In this document: positions 17,977 to 27,400 of the stretch, piece by piece
How the letters are laid out: the number at the start of each line of letters is the position of its first letter
Position numbering within the stretch: position 1 is the stretch's first letter
From: Brachybacterium sp. FME24
GTDB taxonomy: Bacteria; Actinomycetota; Actinomycetes; Actinomycetales; Dermabacteraceae
Length of the DNA: 64,000 nucleotides
Direction: 5' to 3'
Assembly: GCF_014897705.1 (NCBI RefSeq)
Contig: NZ_JABUXV010000019.1
Location: 21,344-85,343 of the forward strand
Made by a program: the position numbers and the translations under genes
Notes under the pieces: model-generated
The model's input: only the letters and a program-made list of their open reading frames with translations
Told to the model about the DNA's origin: nothing
The model's database searches: none

Positions 17977-18633
17977 ATGGTCGATGTCCCCACCCAGCTG
18001 ATGTCCGTCACCCGCACGGTCCGCACCGAGGACCACGAGGGGGAACCCGCGCGCATCCAGTCCCTCGAGCAGCTCTACCCCTCCCCGCTCGACGACGTAT
18101 GGGACGCCGTGACCACCGCCGATCGCATCGCCCGCTGGTTCCTGCCGATCAGCGGCGACCTCGAGCCGGGCGGAAGCTACCAGCTCCAGGGCAATGCCGG
18201 GGGAACGGTCCTGGAGTGCCATCCACCAGCCGACGGCGCTGCCGAGTACCGCATCACCTGGGAGTTCGGTGGCGCCGTCACCTGGGTGACCGTGCGCCTG
18301 GCCGCAGAGGGGGAGCAGACCCGCTTCGAGCTCGAGCACGTCGCCCCGGTCGCGGGCGTTCCCGAGGAGATGTGGGAGACCTACGGCCCCGGCGCTACCG
18401 GGGTGGGCTGGGACGGCGGCCTGCTCGGCCTCGGCCTGCACCTGGGGGCCACCGAAGGCTCTCTCGCCCCGGGAGAGGCGGAGGCCTGGGCGGGCACCGA
18501 CGAGGGCAAGTCCTTCTACCGCGGGGCGGCCGACGGCTGGGCCATTGCTGATGTCGCCGACGGGGTCGACTCCGACGTCGCCGCGCGCAAGGCCGACGCC
18601 ACCTACCGGACCTACACCGGCACCGAGGTCTGA
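17977..18633 (+). CDS. SRPBCC (AHSA1-like) domain protein
   Basis: Cytoplasmic protein of 218 residues with the START/Bet v 1-like fold. LEQLYPSPLDDVWDAVTTADRIARWFLPISGDLEPGGSY near residues 29-67 is the diagnostic AHSA1/CalC N-terminal motif, and ITWEFGG and RFELEHVAPV form later strands; a helical C-terminal extension follows (about residues 150-218). The fold binds hydrophobic ligands or partner proteins; no enzyme activity can be assigned. ATG 17977 has AAGGAGA 6 bases upstream and begins one base after the ArsR stop, so the two are an operon. A strong terminator hairpin at 18691-18729 follows. Confidence 0.88.
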   Translation: MVDVPTQLMSVTRTVRTEDHEGEPARIQSLEQLYPSPLDDVWDAVTTADRIARWFLPISGDLEPGGSYQLQGNAGGTVLECHPPADGAAEYRITWEFGGAVTWVTVRLAAEGEQTRFELEHVAPVAGVPEEMWETYGPGATGVGWDGGLLGLGLHLGATEGSLAPGEAEAWAGTDEGKSFYRGAADGWAIADVADGVDSDVAARKADATYRTYTGTEV

Positions 18634-18690
18634 GGTGCAGGTCGCCGAGTCCTGAGTGCTGAGTCCGAGACGTCGGGCTCCCGCACCTCC

Positions 18691-18729
18691 GGCCCGTCTC
18701 CCCGGCGCATCTGCCCGGGGAGACGGGCC
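18691..18729 (+). terminator. 15-bp perfect hairpin ending the ArsR-SRPBCC operon
   Basis: Arms 18691-18705 and 18715-18729 pair perfectly around a nine-base loop, 58 bases after the SRPBCC stop. A short pyrimidine-rich stretch follows (GTTCTCC). It isolates the operon from the XRE gene downstream. Confidence 0.8.
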
Positions 18730-18820
18730 GTTCTCCGTGCCTGCTCGGCCGACGCCTCGCGCACTCACTGCCGCCCACCCGCTCGATCGCCACGCGTCGC
18801 CCTGTGACGCCCGCTCTTTC

Positions 18821-18838
18821 TGTAGTACATTTGCTACA
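18821..18838 (+). promoter_or_regulatory. Promoter with overlapping operator palindrome at the XRE gene start
   Basis: TGTAG-TACATTTG-CTACA: arms 18821-18825 and 18834-18838. The -10-like TACATT (18826-18831) lies in the loop, 6 bases before ATG 18838, suggesting a leaderless transcript whose promoter is covered when the palindrome is bound. Autorepression by the encoded XRE protein is inference. Confidence 0.55.
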
Positions 18839-19104
18839 TGATGGCGCGAAAAAGCGATGATGGGTCGCAGTTCTTCACTCGACTCCCGGTACTGCGGGCG
18901 GAACGAGGCGTGAGTCGGCGAGAGCTCGCGGACGCGGTCGGTGTGCATTACCAGACGATCGGGTATCTCGAGCGACGCGAATACAGTCCGAGCCTCGTCC
19001 TCGCCTTGAAGATCGCAGAGACCCTGGATGTTCCGGTCGACGCTGTCTTCGCACTCGCCCCGTTCGACAGCATGGCGGACCAGATCTACAAGGAGAAACG
19101 ATGA
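18838..19104 (+). CDS. Small XRE-family helix-turn-helix regulator
   Basis: DNA-binding protein of 88 residues. LPVLRAERGVSRRELADAVGVHYQTIGYLERREYSPSLVLALKIAETLDVPVDAVF is a single Cro/CI-type HTH domain covering nearly the whole protein; ALAPF at its end is common in this subgroup. No separate effector domain is present. ATG 18838 or ATG 18841 may start it; no ribosome-binding site is visible and a -10-like box ends 6 bases upstream, so leaderless translation is likely. It overlaps the next membrane-protein gene by four bases. The same gene pairing (tiny HTH plus four-helix membrane protein) is widespread in Gram-positive bacteria, with mostly unknown roles. Confidence 0.88.
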   Translation: MMARKSDDGSQFFTRLPVLRAERGVSRRELADAVGVHYQTIGYLERREYSPSLVLALKIAETLDVPVDAVFALAPFDSMADQIYKEKR

Positions 19105-19613
19105 GCCAGGCCCAGGACACCACTCATGAACAGGCCGGCAAGCTCGAACGTCGGGCAGCCAGGCTCGATGACCCGATGTTCGAGAAGTACCGCTCGCCAC
19201 GTCCCCGGCGGCGCCTGGCTGTGGCGATGATCGCCCTCCTCGCCGTCGAAGCGATCATCGTCGTCCTGCCCGGGATCGGAGCGATCCCGATCTGGGCGTT
19301 CCTCGCCGCCATGGCGGTCCTGATCATCGTCTTCGTCGTCGTGCTCGGCATGCTCAAGGCGTCGACGCGCGGCGTGGAGGAGCTGCCCGAGGAGGTGCTC
19401 GACGAACGCCAAGCCCAGATCCGCGGACGCGTCTATTCCGGCGCGTACCGGGTGGTCAGCGTGATGGCCATCGTGCTCGCCGCATTCGTGCTGGTCACGG
19501 TCGCGGTCGGCTGGGCAGTGCCCGAGTTCCTCGCCATCGGGATCGCCGTGGTCGCCTACCAGCTCGTGATCATTGCCCCGACCCTCGTCGCAGCGCTGCA
19601 GCACGACGCCTGA
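19101..19613 (+). CDS. Four-helix membrane protein paired with the XRE regulator
   Basis: Membrane protein of 170 residues, function unknown. A polar, charged N-terminus (about 38 residues) precedes two membrane segments (LAVAMIALLAVEAIIVVLPG and IWAFLAAMAVLIIVFVVVLG). A cytoplasmic loop with EELPEEVLDERQAQIRGRVY follows, then a second pair of segments (VVSVMAIVLAAFVLVTVAVG and FLAIGIAVVAYQLVIIAPTLV). The acidic DERQ-type loop between two hairpins resembles DUF2178-like proteins that accompany small XRE regulators, though I cannot confirm that family. The ATG overlaps the regulator stop, so it is the presumed target or partner of that regulator. Confidence 0.8.
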   Translation: MSQAQDTTHEQAGKLERRAARLDDPMFEKYRSPRPRRRLAVAMIALLAVEAIIVVLPGIGAIPIWAFLAAMAVLIIVFVVVLGMLKASTRGVEELPEEVLDERQAQIRGRVYSGAYRVVSVMAIVLAAFVLVTVAVGWAVPEFLAIGIAVVAYQLVIIAPTLVAALQHDA

Positions 19614-19620
19614 GGCCGAC

Positions 19621-20391
19621 TCAGACCGCCCGAGCGATCACCACGAACTCACGTCCGATCCGGTCCGGGGCCTGTCGGATCTCTTCGACCCGGAATCCGG
19701 CCGCCCCCAGAGAGGTCCTCAGCTCCAGCTCGCTGCGGAACCGCAGGGTCGAGGTCGAGGTGACCGTGGTGCCGTCGGCGAAGGTGAACTCGTCCGCGAA
19801 GGTGACCAGCGGCAGGTCCACCTCGAAGCGGACGGGCCGCCCGACCACACGGCCCACTCCCGACACCTCCCAGATCTGCTCTTCGGCCTCCTGCTGCCAC
19901 TCCTCCCAGGCGCGGCGTTCGGGCCGCCGGGACTCGACCACGAATGTCCCGCCCTCGCGCAGGGCGCCACGGATCCCACGCAGCGTGGCCGACCAGGCGT
20001 CATCAGTCACGAACACCTGGGCCACGTTGCCGGTCATCACCGCGGCGTCGGCTCCGAGGGTGGGGAGGTCCTCGGCGGTGCCGTGGATCCACCGCACCTG
20101 ATCCGCGGCAGGTTTCGTGCGCGCCACGTCGAGGGAGGCGAGGGCGGGGTCGACGCCGGTCACCGTGAGACCTGCCGCGGCCAGGCGGACGGCGAGGGCC
20201 CCGGTGCCGCAGCCGACATCGACCACCGTGCGCGCGTCCAACTCGCCGAGGATCGCCTCGTAGTGGTCGAGGTCGTCGCGATCGCCGTCGAAGGTGTCGT
20301 AGCAGACGGCGAGGCGGGGGTCTGCGAAAAGGGCGTCCGGGACGACTCCAGGGGCGGGAATGATGTCGGGTTCAGGGGCATCAGTGGTCAC
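19621..20391 (-). CDS. Class I SAM-dependent methyltransferase
   Basis: Predicted cytoplasmic methyltransferase of 256 residues. The SAM-binding motif VVDVGCGTGALAVRLA lies near residues 55-70, followed by the acidic TGVDPA turn (motif II) and WIHGTAEDLPTLGADAAVMTGNV (motifs III-IV). The C-terminal half (RFRSELELRTSLGAAGFRVEEI) is the usual substrate-side region of Methyltransf_25 proteins. Substrate unknown. GTG 20391 is preferred because TACTCT lies 6 bases upstream as a likely -10 box of a leaderless transcript; a further GTG at 20427 would add 12 Arg/Ala-rich residues. It converges on the membrane-protein gene 19101-19613 with only seven bases between stops. Confidence 0.85.
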   Translation of the reverse strand: MTTDAPEPDIIPAPGVVPDALFADPRLAVCYDTFDGDRDDLDHYEAILGELDARTVVDVGCGTGALAVRLAAAGLTVTGVDPALASLDVARTKPAADQVRWIHGTAEDLPTLGADAAVMTGNVAQVFVTDDAWSATLRGIRGALREGGTFVVESRRPERRAWEEWQQEAEEQIWEVSGVGRVVGRPVRFEVDLPLVTFADEFTFADGTTVTSTSTLRFRSELELRTSLGAAGFRVEEIRQAPDRIGREFVVIARAV

Positions 20392-20533
20392 ACGCCGAGA
20401 GTAGGCCGCGCGACGGAGGCCGGCCACCGATTACTCCAGGGGATCTCGCCATCTCCAGGCCGTTCATGTCCGATCCCGTACGGTCTCGCCGCGTCTGAAT
20501 TCGACTTGCCCGGGCCGCTGGGTCACCCCTTGC

Positions 20534-20576
20534 GACCTACGGCACCTCGAGAGACCGGCAAAACCTGCCGTAGGTC
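20534..20576. terminator. Inverted repeat downstream of the 20706-21428 gene
   Basis: GACCTACGGCA (20534-20544) and TGCCGTAGGTC (20566-20576) are exactly complementary with a 21-base loop; including flanks 14 of 15 positions pair. It lies about 130 bases past the stop of the minus-strand membrane protein and upstream of the methyltransferase, so it may terminate the former; the long loop makes this uncertain. Confidence 0.45.
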
Positions 20577-20705
20577 ACAACGCCATGCCGGGCCGGACCG
20601 GGACGGGGCGGGGCGGGGCGGGTCGCACTGGGTCGGGAAGGGACGAGGGTGGTGTGGCCGGATCGGGCGGCACGCGGTGCGGAGGGGGGCATGCGCGGGG
20701 CGGGC

Positions 20706-21428
20706 TCAGGCGAGGGAAGTCCAGGTGGTGTCGGCGTCGATGAGCCAGTGATGGCGCAGGGTCAGTGCGCGCTCGGTGGCCGCGAGGATCCCGGCGAACA
20801 GCATCATCGCATTGGCCCAGACCGGGAGGCTGACGGGCGAGGTGAATGTGCCGACGTGCTCGGCGACCAGATCGATCTGAGTGATGACCTCGGCGATCTG
20901 CGGGACGCCCAGCACGAGGCCCACCAGCAGGACGAGGATCGCGAGGATCCCGACTGCCGCGCTCGTGCGCGGGAAGCGGCGCCCGAACCGTGCCCGCCAC
21001 CCTTCGAGCGACCACCGGTGGGGGGTCAAGGTTCTCGCGGGAGCGTCCTCGGGCGTGTACCGCATCCGGCTCAAGCCGTACAGACTGGTCGCGACCTCGA
21101 TCGCGCCGCCCGGCACGGCGAAAGCCACCGGTGGGTCCGCGATCTGCAGCTGGGCGCCGTCCCGGTAGAGGGCCACGGGCGGGGCCTCGGAGCGCTTCGA
21201 GGAGTCCTCCGTGAGATCGTCGAGGGAGTCCTCCGTGAGATCGTCGAGCTCATCGGCCATGAAGTGGACGTCCACGGCATAGACCGAGGCGCCCCGCTCC
21301 TCGTCCTCCAGCTCGAGGGTGAACAGGGTGCGGGTGAACAGCTGCCAGGGCCGGTAGTCCCGCAGGGCGCTCCCGTCTCCCGGTCGCGCCCGGCGCAGCC
21401 GGCGTCGTCGTCTGAACGAGTCGAGCAT
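20706..21428 (-). CDS. Hypothetical protein with two C-terminal membrane segments
   Basis: I do not recognise this 240-residue protein. The N-terminus is basic (MLDSFRRRRRLRRARPG), then a soluble region predicted to be mostly beta (LFTRTLFTLELEDEERGASVYAVDVHF, VALYRDGAQLQIADPPVAFAVPGGAIEVATSLYGL). An acidic eight-residue unit (LDDLTEDS) is tandemly repeated near residues 60-75, matching a 24-base DNA duplication at about 21198-21245. Membrane segments lie near residues 145-168 (AAVGILAILVLLVGLVLGVP) and 185-205. ATG 21428 has AGGAGG three bases upstream. The soluble part may face the cytoplasm. Monocistronic by its spacing. Confidence 0.7.
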   Translation of the reverse strand: MLDSFRRRRRLRRARPGDGSALRDYRPWQLFTRTLFTLELEDEERGASVYAVDVHFMADELDDLTEDSLDDLTEDSSKRSEAPPVALYRDGAQLQIADPPVAFAVPGGAIEVATSLYGLSRMRYTPEDAPARTLTPHRWSLEGWRARFGRRFPRTSAAVGILAILVLLVGLVLGVPQIAEVITQIDLVAEHVGTFTSPVSLPVWANAMMLFAGILAATERALTLRHHWLIDADTTWTSLA

Positions 21429-21622
21429 GATCCTCCTGGCGCAGCGAGCAGGTCGTCGAGATCCCTGTGGACTCCATTGCACCCGAACCGCGGCCGCGAG
21501 CACCAGTGCGATCTGTCATCTCGTCCGAAGGTGCCGGATGATCGTCGCCGTCACTCCAGGCGAGCATCGGCCGGCATGGACCCGCGCACGGCGAGCGTCC
21601 GAACGCACCCGCCCGCCGGCGG

Positions 21623-23107
21623 TCACCCCGCGCGCAGCTCGCGCGGCAGCTCCTCGAGCAGTCGCAACCACAGCTCCGAGGCCGTCGGGTAGCTCGGGAC
21701 GGCATGGCGCAGGACGTGCACAGGCACCTGGCCCAGGATCGCGATGGTCGCGGCATGGAGGAGCTCGGAGGCTTCGGGGCCGACGAACGTCGCGCCGACG
21801 AGGGTCGTCGTCCGCTGATCGACGACCAGCTGGGCAGTGCCGGTGACGTCGTCCCGCAGCAGGGCGGATCCGGCCGAGCCGCCGAAGGGCACCTGTGCGG
21901 TGACCACGTCATATCCGGCGTCGCGAGCCTGCGCCTCGGTGAGCCCGGCGCTGGTGACCTGAGGGTCGGTGAACACGACCTGCGGGACGGGGACGACCTC
22001 CGGCACCGGCTCGAGCTGCTCCCCGGTCGCACCGGCCCGGATGGCCTGCCCGATCACGCGCGCACGGTACTTGCCCCAGTGCGTCAGCGGCGCCTCGCCG
22101 CTCGCATCGCCCACCGCGTGCAGCCACGGCGGCAGCGGCGCGCCGGTCGCATCGTCGGAGGCGGGGCGTTGTACGCCGGTCACGTCGTCGGCCGTGAGCC
22201 CGAGGGATTCCAGGCCGAGGTCGTCCAATCGAGGCGTGCGACCGGTCGCGACCAGCACCTCGTCCCCACTGACCGTTCGCGCTCCCTCACGGCCGTCGAC
22301 CTGCAGGCTCACCCGGCCGCCGTGGATCCGACCCAGCCCGGTGTCGCGCGCGTCGGCACGCTCGCCGGAGACCACCGAGGAACCGAGCTCGACGGTGACG
22401 CCGAGACCCTGCAGAGACTCCAGCACATGCTGTCCGGCGAAGGGCTCCATGCCCCGCAGCAGACTCTCGCCGCGAACCAGCAGTCGAACCTGGGAGCCGA
22501 GCGCCGCCATCCAGGTCGCGGCCTCCACGGCTACGACGCCGCCCCCCACGATCAGCAGCTGCTCGGGGACCTCCTGCACCCCGGTCGCATCGCGCGAGGT
22601 CCACGGCTCGAGGGCGCGCAGCGGCTCGGGGATCGCGGCCTGCGAGCCGGTGGCGATCACGACCGCACGCGTGGCCCGCACGAGGGTCGGCTCGCCCCCG
22701 TCGGGGCCCTCGACGCGGACCTCGCGCTCGCCGACGAGATGCCCGTGCCCGCGTACCACCTGCATCCCCGCGCCCTCGGCCCACTGCACCTGCCCGGAGT
22801 CGTCGTAGTGCGAGACCCACGTGTCGCGCCGTGCGAGCAGCGCATCGCGCTCGACCTCAGGCGTGCTGATGCCGTCGAGGTGCGCGGCGGCGTCGGCGAC
22901 GGCCAGTGGCCGCAGCAGCGCCTTGGAGGGCATGCAGGCGTAGTAGGAGCATTCCCCTCCCAGCAGCTCGCCCTCGACGAGCACGGCGGTGAGGTCGGTG
23001 CCCTCGATCGCGTACTGGGCGACGTTCTCGCCGACGGGGCCGCCGCCGAGCACGACGACATCGGCGGTGATCTCGGGGGTGGGCACGGGCTGGGTGTCGG
23101 TAGCCAT
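21623..23107 (-). CDS. Pyridine nucleotide-disulfide oxidoreductase (class I)
   Basis: FAD- and NAD(P)H-dependent enzyme of 494 residues in the dihydrolipoamide dehydrogenase/mercuric reductase/glutathione reductase family. FAD motif VVVLGGGPVGENVAQYA near residues 17-33; redox-active disulfide CSYYAC (Cys-x4-Cys) followed by MPSK near residue 55; NAD(P)H motif LLIVGGGVVAVEAATWMAALG near residue 190; FAD motif LHAVGDASGEAPLTHWGK near residue 330; and a dimerisation domain with HAVPSYPTASELW, where the His-Pro pair acts as catalytic base in relatives. The CSYYAC variant differs from the usual CLNxGC of lipoamide dehydrogenases, so substrate is open. TAGCGT ends 6 bases before the ATG, suggesting a leaderless transcript divergent from sbcD. 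Confidence 0.9.
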   Translation of the reverse strand: MATDTQPVPTPEITADVVVLGGGPVGENVAQYAIEGTDLTAVLVEGELLGGECSYYACMPSKALLRPLAVADAAAHLDGISTPEVERDALLARRDTWVSHYDDSGQVQWAEGAGMQVVRGHGHLVGEREVRVEGPDGGEPTLVRATRAVVIATGSQAAIPEPLRALEPWTSRDATGVQEVPEQLLIVGGGVVAVEAATWMAALGSQVRLLVRGESLLRGMEPFAGQHVLESLQGLGVTVELGSSVVSGERADARDTGLGRIHGGRVSLQVDGREGARTVSGDEVLVATGRTPRLDDLGLESLGLTADDVTGVQRPASDDATGAPLPPWLHAVGDASGEAPLTHWGKYRARVIGQAIRAGATGEQLEPVPEVVPVPQVVFTDPQVTSAGLTEAQARDAGYDVVTAQVPFGGSAGSALLRDDVTGTAQLVVDQRTTTLVGATFVGPEASELLHAATIAILGQVPVHVLRHAVPSYPTASELWLRLLEELPRELRAG

Positions 23108-23303
23108 GTGGCGACGCTACGCCGATCCGGGGCCCGCGTCACGGGTGCCGCTCGCGCGACCGTGCGCGACCGGCCCGATCCGGGGGAGCGAGGGCGACCA
23201 TCTCGCCATCACCAGCCGCAACATCCTTCCTCCCCACGCCGTGCCCGTCCACATCCGCGCGCCCCGGCCACGTCTGTCGGTCCAGCTCCTTAGAGTCGAC
23301 ACC

Positions 23304-24491
23304 ATGAGAATCCTGCACACCTCGGACTGGCACCTGGGGCGCACCTTCCACGAGGCGAACCTGCACCCGCACCAGGAGGAGTTCCACGACTGGCTGGTGG
23401 AGCTGGTGACCCAGCGCGCGATCGACGTGGTCGTCATCCCGGGCGACGTGTACGACCGTGCCGTCCCGCCGCTTGAGGCCGTGAAGCTGCTGGGCAGGAC
23501 CCTCACGCGACTGTCCGCCAAGACCACCGTGGTCCTCACCCCCGGCAACCACGACTCCGCCGACCGCCTCGGCTTCGGCGCCGAGCTGATGCGCGACGGC
23601 GTCCACATCCTGACCGATACCCAGGCGGCGCTCGAGCACCCCGTGGTGGTGCCCGATGCGCACGGCGACGTGCTGTTCTTCGGACTGCCCTACCTGGTGC
23701 CCGACATCGCGCGCTTCGCCCTCGTGAGCGACGAGTCCGAACCGCTCGCCCGCAGCCACGAAGCGGTCACCCGAGCAGCGATGGACAAGGTGACCACGCG
23801 GATCGCGCAGTACGCCGAGGCGGCGGGGCCCGACGCCCCGCGCCCGCGCTCCGTGGTCCTGTCCCATACCTTCGTCACCGGCGGTGACCCCAGCGACTCC
23901 GAACGCGACCTCTCCGTCGGCGGCGTCGACTCCGTCCCCGCCTCGGTGATGGGCGGCGTGGACTACGTGGCCCTGGGGCACCTGCACGGGTGCCAGGATC
24001 TCTCCGCGCGCGCCGGCACCACCGCCTGGTACTCGGGGTCCCCGCTGGCCTTCTCCTTCTCCGAGAAGAACCAGCGCAAGTCCGTGCTGCTGGTCGACCT
24101 CGGAGCCCCGGGGGAGGTCGAGGTCGAGCGGATCGCCACCCCGGTGCCGCGCCGCCTCGCCGAGCTGCGCGGGTCCCTGGACGACGTCCTCGCGAAGGCC
24201 GCCGCCCACCGCGAGGACTGGGTCAAGGCGGTCATCACCGACCCTCATCGGCCGCCCCACCTGCTGGACCGGCTGCGCGCCGCCTTCCCGTACCTGCGAC
24301 ACACGGAGCACCGGCCCGAGGGCCGCGAGGACAGCGACCTCACACCCGTCGTCCGGCGCGAACAGGATCCGATGGACGTGATGGGCGAGTTCCTCGAATA
24401 CGTCACCGGCGTCGAAGCGACCGATGCCGAACGAGGCGTCTTCGCACGCGCCCACAGCGCGGCTCACTCCCGCCGGGAGGAGGCCTCGTGA
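23304..24491 (+). CDS. sbcD: SbcD exonuclease subunit
   Basis: Nuclease subunit (395 residues) of the SbcCD (Mre11-Rad50-like) complex, which cuts hairpins and trims DNA ends in the cytoplasm. HTSDWHLGRTFHEANL at residues 4-19, VIPGDVYDR, LTPGNHDSADRLGFG and VLSHTFVTGG are the successive metallophosphoesterase motifs with the Asp, His and Asn manganese ligands. GGVDYVALGHLHG is the last motif, and a C-terminal SbcD domain follows. The TAGAGT box ends 7 bases before ATG 23304, so transcription may start at or near the start codon. The stop overlaps the sbcC start (GTGA), giving tight 1:1 coupling as expected for the complex. Confidence 0.96.
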   Translation: MRILHTSDWHLGRTFHEANLHPHQEEFHDWLVELVTQRAIDVVVIPGDVYDRAVPPLEAVKLLGRTLTRLSAKTTVVLTPGNHDSADRLGFGAELMRDGVHILTDTQAALEHPVVVPDAHGDVLFFGLPYLVPDIARFALVSDESEPLARSHEAVTRAAMDKVTTRIAQYAEAAGPDAPRPRSVVLSHTFVTGGDPSDSERDLSVGGVDSVPASVMGGVDYVALGHLHGCQDLSARAGTTAWYSGSPLAFSFSEKNQRKSVLLVDLGAPGEVEVERIATPVPRRLAELRGSLDDVLAKAAAHREDWVKAVITDPHRPPHLLDRLRAAFPYLRHTEHRPEGREDSDLTPVVRREQDPMDVMGEFLEYVTGVEATDAERGVFARAHSAAHSRREEAS

Positions 24492-27400
24492 AACTCCACC
24501 ACCTGCGACTGACCGGTATCGGCCCCTTTCGCGACACCGTCGACATCGACCTCGCCGCACTGTCCACCAGCGGGATGTTCCTGCTCGAAGGCCCGACGGG
24601 ATCCGGGAAATCCACGATCCTGGACGCTGTCGTCTTCGCCCTCTACGGCACCGTCGCCGGCAGCGATGCGAGCTCGGAGCGCATCCGCTCGCAATTCGCC
24701 GACCCCTCCACCGCCAGCGTCGTCGACCTCGTGTTCGAGACCGGCCACGGCATCTACCGGGTGCGCCGCCAGCCGCAGTACGAGCGAGCCAAGCGCCGCG
24801 GCAGCGGCACCACCAAGGAGAACGCCCGAGCGATCCTGTGGAAGCTGGACTCTCCGAAGCTCATCCCCGCGGCGCTCGCCGACCAGGCCGGTCAGGGCTC
24901 CGGCGTCGAACCCGTCTCGGTCCGCCTGGACGAGATCGGCGGCGAGATCACCCGCGCTATCGGCCTGAACCGCGAGCAGTTCACCCAGACCGTGCTGCTC
25001 CCGCAGAACGAGTTCGCCCGCTTCCTGCGCGCCGGCACGGGGGAGCGCCAGCTGGTGCTGCAGCGCGTGTTCGGCACCGAGATCTATCAGGACATCGAGA
25101 AGCAGCTCGAACAGATGCGCCGCGAGGCCTCCGCGAGCGTCACCGACGCCAAGGGGCAGGTCGACAAGGCAGTCTCCCGTTTCGCCGAGGCCTCCGGGGC
25201 CGATGACGAGCACCGCGCCGCGCTGGATGAACACGCGAAGGCGAACCGTCGTGAGGACCTCGTCGCGGCCGCGACTGAGATCGAGCAAGCCCTGACGGCG
25301 CAGGCCACCGAGGCAGGCACCCTGGCCACCGCGGCCTCCGAGCGCGAGACCACTGCGCGGGGGCACACCGAGCAGGCCACCGCCTTGCGCACCCGCATCA
25401 CCCGACGCCGCACCCTCGACGCCCTCGCCGCACGCCTGGTCGACCAGGAGCCCGCCGCCGCTCAGGCGCAGCAACGCCTGACCGGGGACGAGGCCGCACG
25501 CCCCGCCGCTGCGGCGCTCGCCCGCGCCGCCCAGGCAACTCAGCGGTTGCGCGCCCTGACGGAGTCCCGCGAGGAGCTTGCGACCGCTCACCGCACCACG
25601 CACCCGGACCTCGTCGACCTGCTCGAGACAGCCCAGCCGCTGCCCGCGCTCGCCGCAGCGGCCGAGGAGGCCACCACCGCGGCCGGCGCCCTGGCTGAAC
25701 TCGCCGCGCTCGAGAAACAGCTTCCCGCCCGCGGCGCCGCCCTCGAGAAGCGTCGGGCCGAGGACCTCACCCTCGCCACCAGGATCGCGAGCCTCGCCGA
25801 GCAGCTCGGCGCCCGCCCCGGGGCTCGCGAAACGCTCCTCGCCGACCGCGCGACCGCACAGAAGACGGCCGACGGACTCGGCGATGCGCGAGCAGCCCTG
25901 GTCACCGCCGCGGCGCGGGCCACCGCGGCAAAGACCGCCGACCGCCTCGCAACACAGGTCACCCGCGCCGAGAAGACCGCTACCGAGGCCCTCGCCGCCG
26001 CGAAGCAGGCCGCCGACCAGGAGAAGTCCCTGCGCGACCGACGCCACGCCGGCATCGCCTCCGAGCTCGCCCTGCAGCTCAGCACCGACGACGCCTGCCC
26101 CGTCTGCGGCTCCACCGAGCATCCGGCGCCCGCCCAGCGCGCCGAGGACCACGTCGGCCCAGAGCAGATCGAGGCCGCCGAACAGCGCCGAGCGACCGCG
26201 GACGGCGACCAGTCCCGCACCGCCCAGGCGCTCACCACCGTGCGCACCCAGCGCGATGCCGCCACGAAGGAGGCCGGCGGCCGCTCCCTCGCCGTCGCTA
26301 CCGCCGCCGAGACCGACGCGAAAGCACTGGTCGCCACGGCCGAGGCCGCAGCAACGCGCGTGGCGGGCCTCGGTGCACGGATCGACGCCTTCGACCAGGA
26401 GACGACCACCCTCACCGCGCAGCGCACCACGCTCGAACGGGAACTGGAGGGCCGGTCGGCCACCCTGCGCGAGACCGAGGCCGCCCTCGCGGCGGACACC
26501 GAGAGGACCCGCGAGGCGCGCGGCGAGCACGAGACCGTCGCACAGCGTCGCACCGCCCAACTGCAGCGCGCGAAGACCGCCACCTCCCTGCGAGAAGCGC
26601 AGCTCGCCATCGAGCAAGGCGCCGCCCGCGTCACCGAGTTGGAGACCGAGAGCGCCACCGCCCGCCAGGACGCCACCGAGCGACTGGACGCCGCGGATCT
26701 CGCACCCTTCGCCGACGACGACGCCCTCACCGCCGCAGTCCTACCCGACGCCGAGCGTGCGTCCCTGACGACCCTCCTGTCGGATCGCACCGTCAACCAG
26801 GCCAGGCTCACCGACGGCATGGCCGAGGAAGGCATCGCTGCGGTCGACGCGAGCGAAGAGGCCGGCACGATCGCCGAGACCGCAGTGGCCACCGCGCAGG
26901 AAGCTCTCACCGCCGCCCGCGCCGCAGCCCGCGAGACAGGCGACCATGCGGCCCGCCTGCGCGCCGCCGCCGAGCGCACGACAGGGGCCCGCACCGCGCT
27001 CGATACCGCTCTCGCCCAGCTCGCCGCTCTGGATCTCACCGCCGGCGCCGTCATGAGGATCGCGGACCTTGCTACCGGCCGCTCCGCCGACGGGAAGAAC
27101 CGCATCCAGCTGTCCACCTACGTGCTCATGCGCCGCTTCGAGGACGTCGTCTCGGCCGCCAACACCCGCCTCGCCGAGTTCTCCGACTCCACCCTGGAGC
27201 TGCTGCGCGACACCGGCGCCCGCGGGGCCAAGAAGACCGGACTGGACCTGCTGGTCATCGACCACCGCACCGATCAAAGGCGCCTGCCGGAGACCCTCTC
27301 CGGGGGAGAGACCTTCTTCGTCTCCCTCGCCCTGGCCCTCGGCCTGGCGGACATCGTCACCGCCGAAGCCGGGGGAGTGCAGATGGAGACGCTCTTCATC

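Noticed and set aside
20706..21428. Frameshift in the hypothetical membrane protein at the 24-bp duplication
   Set aside because: The duplication is in frame (eight residues) and the reading frame stays open.
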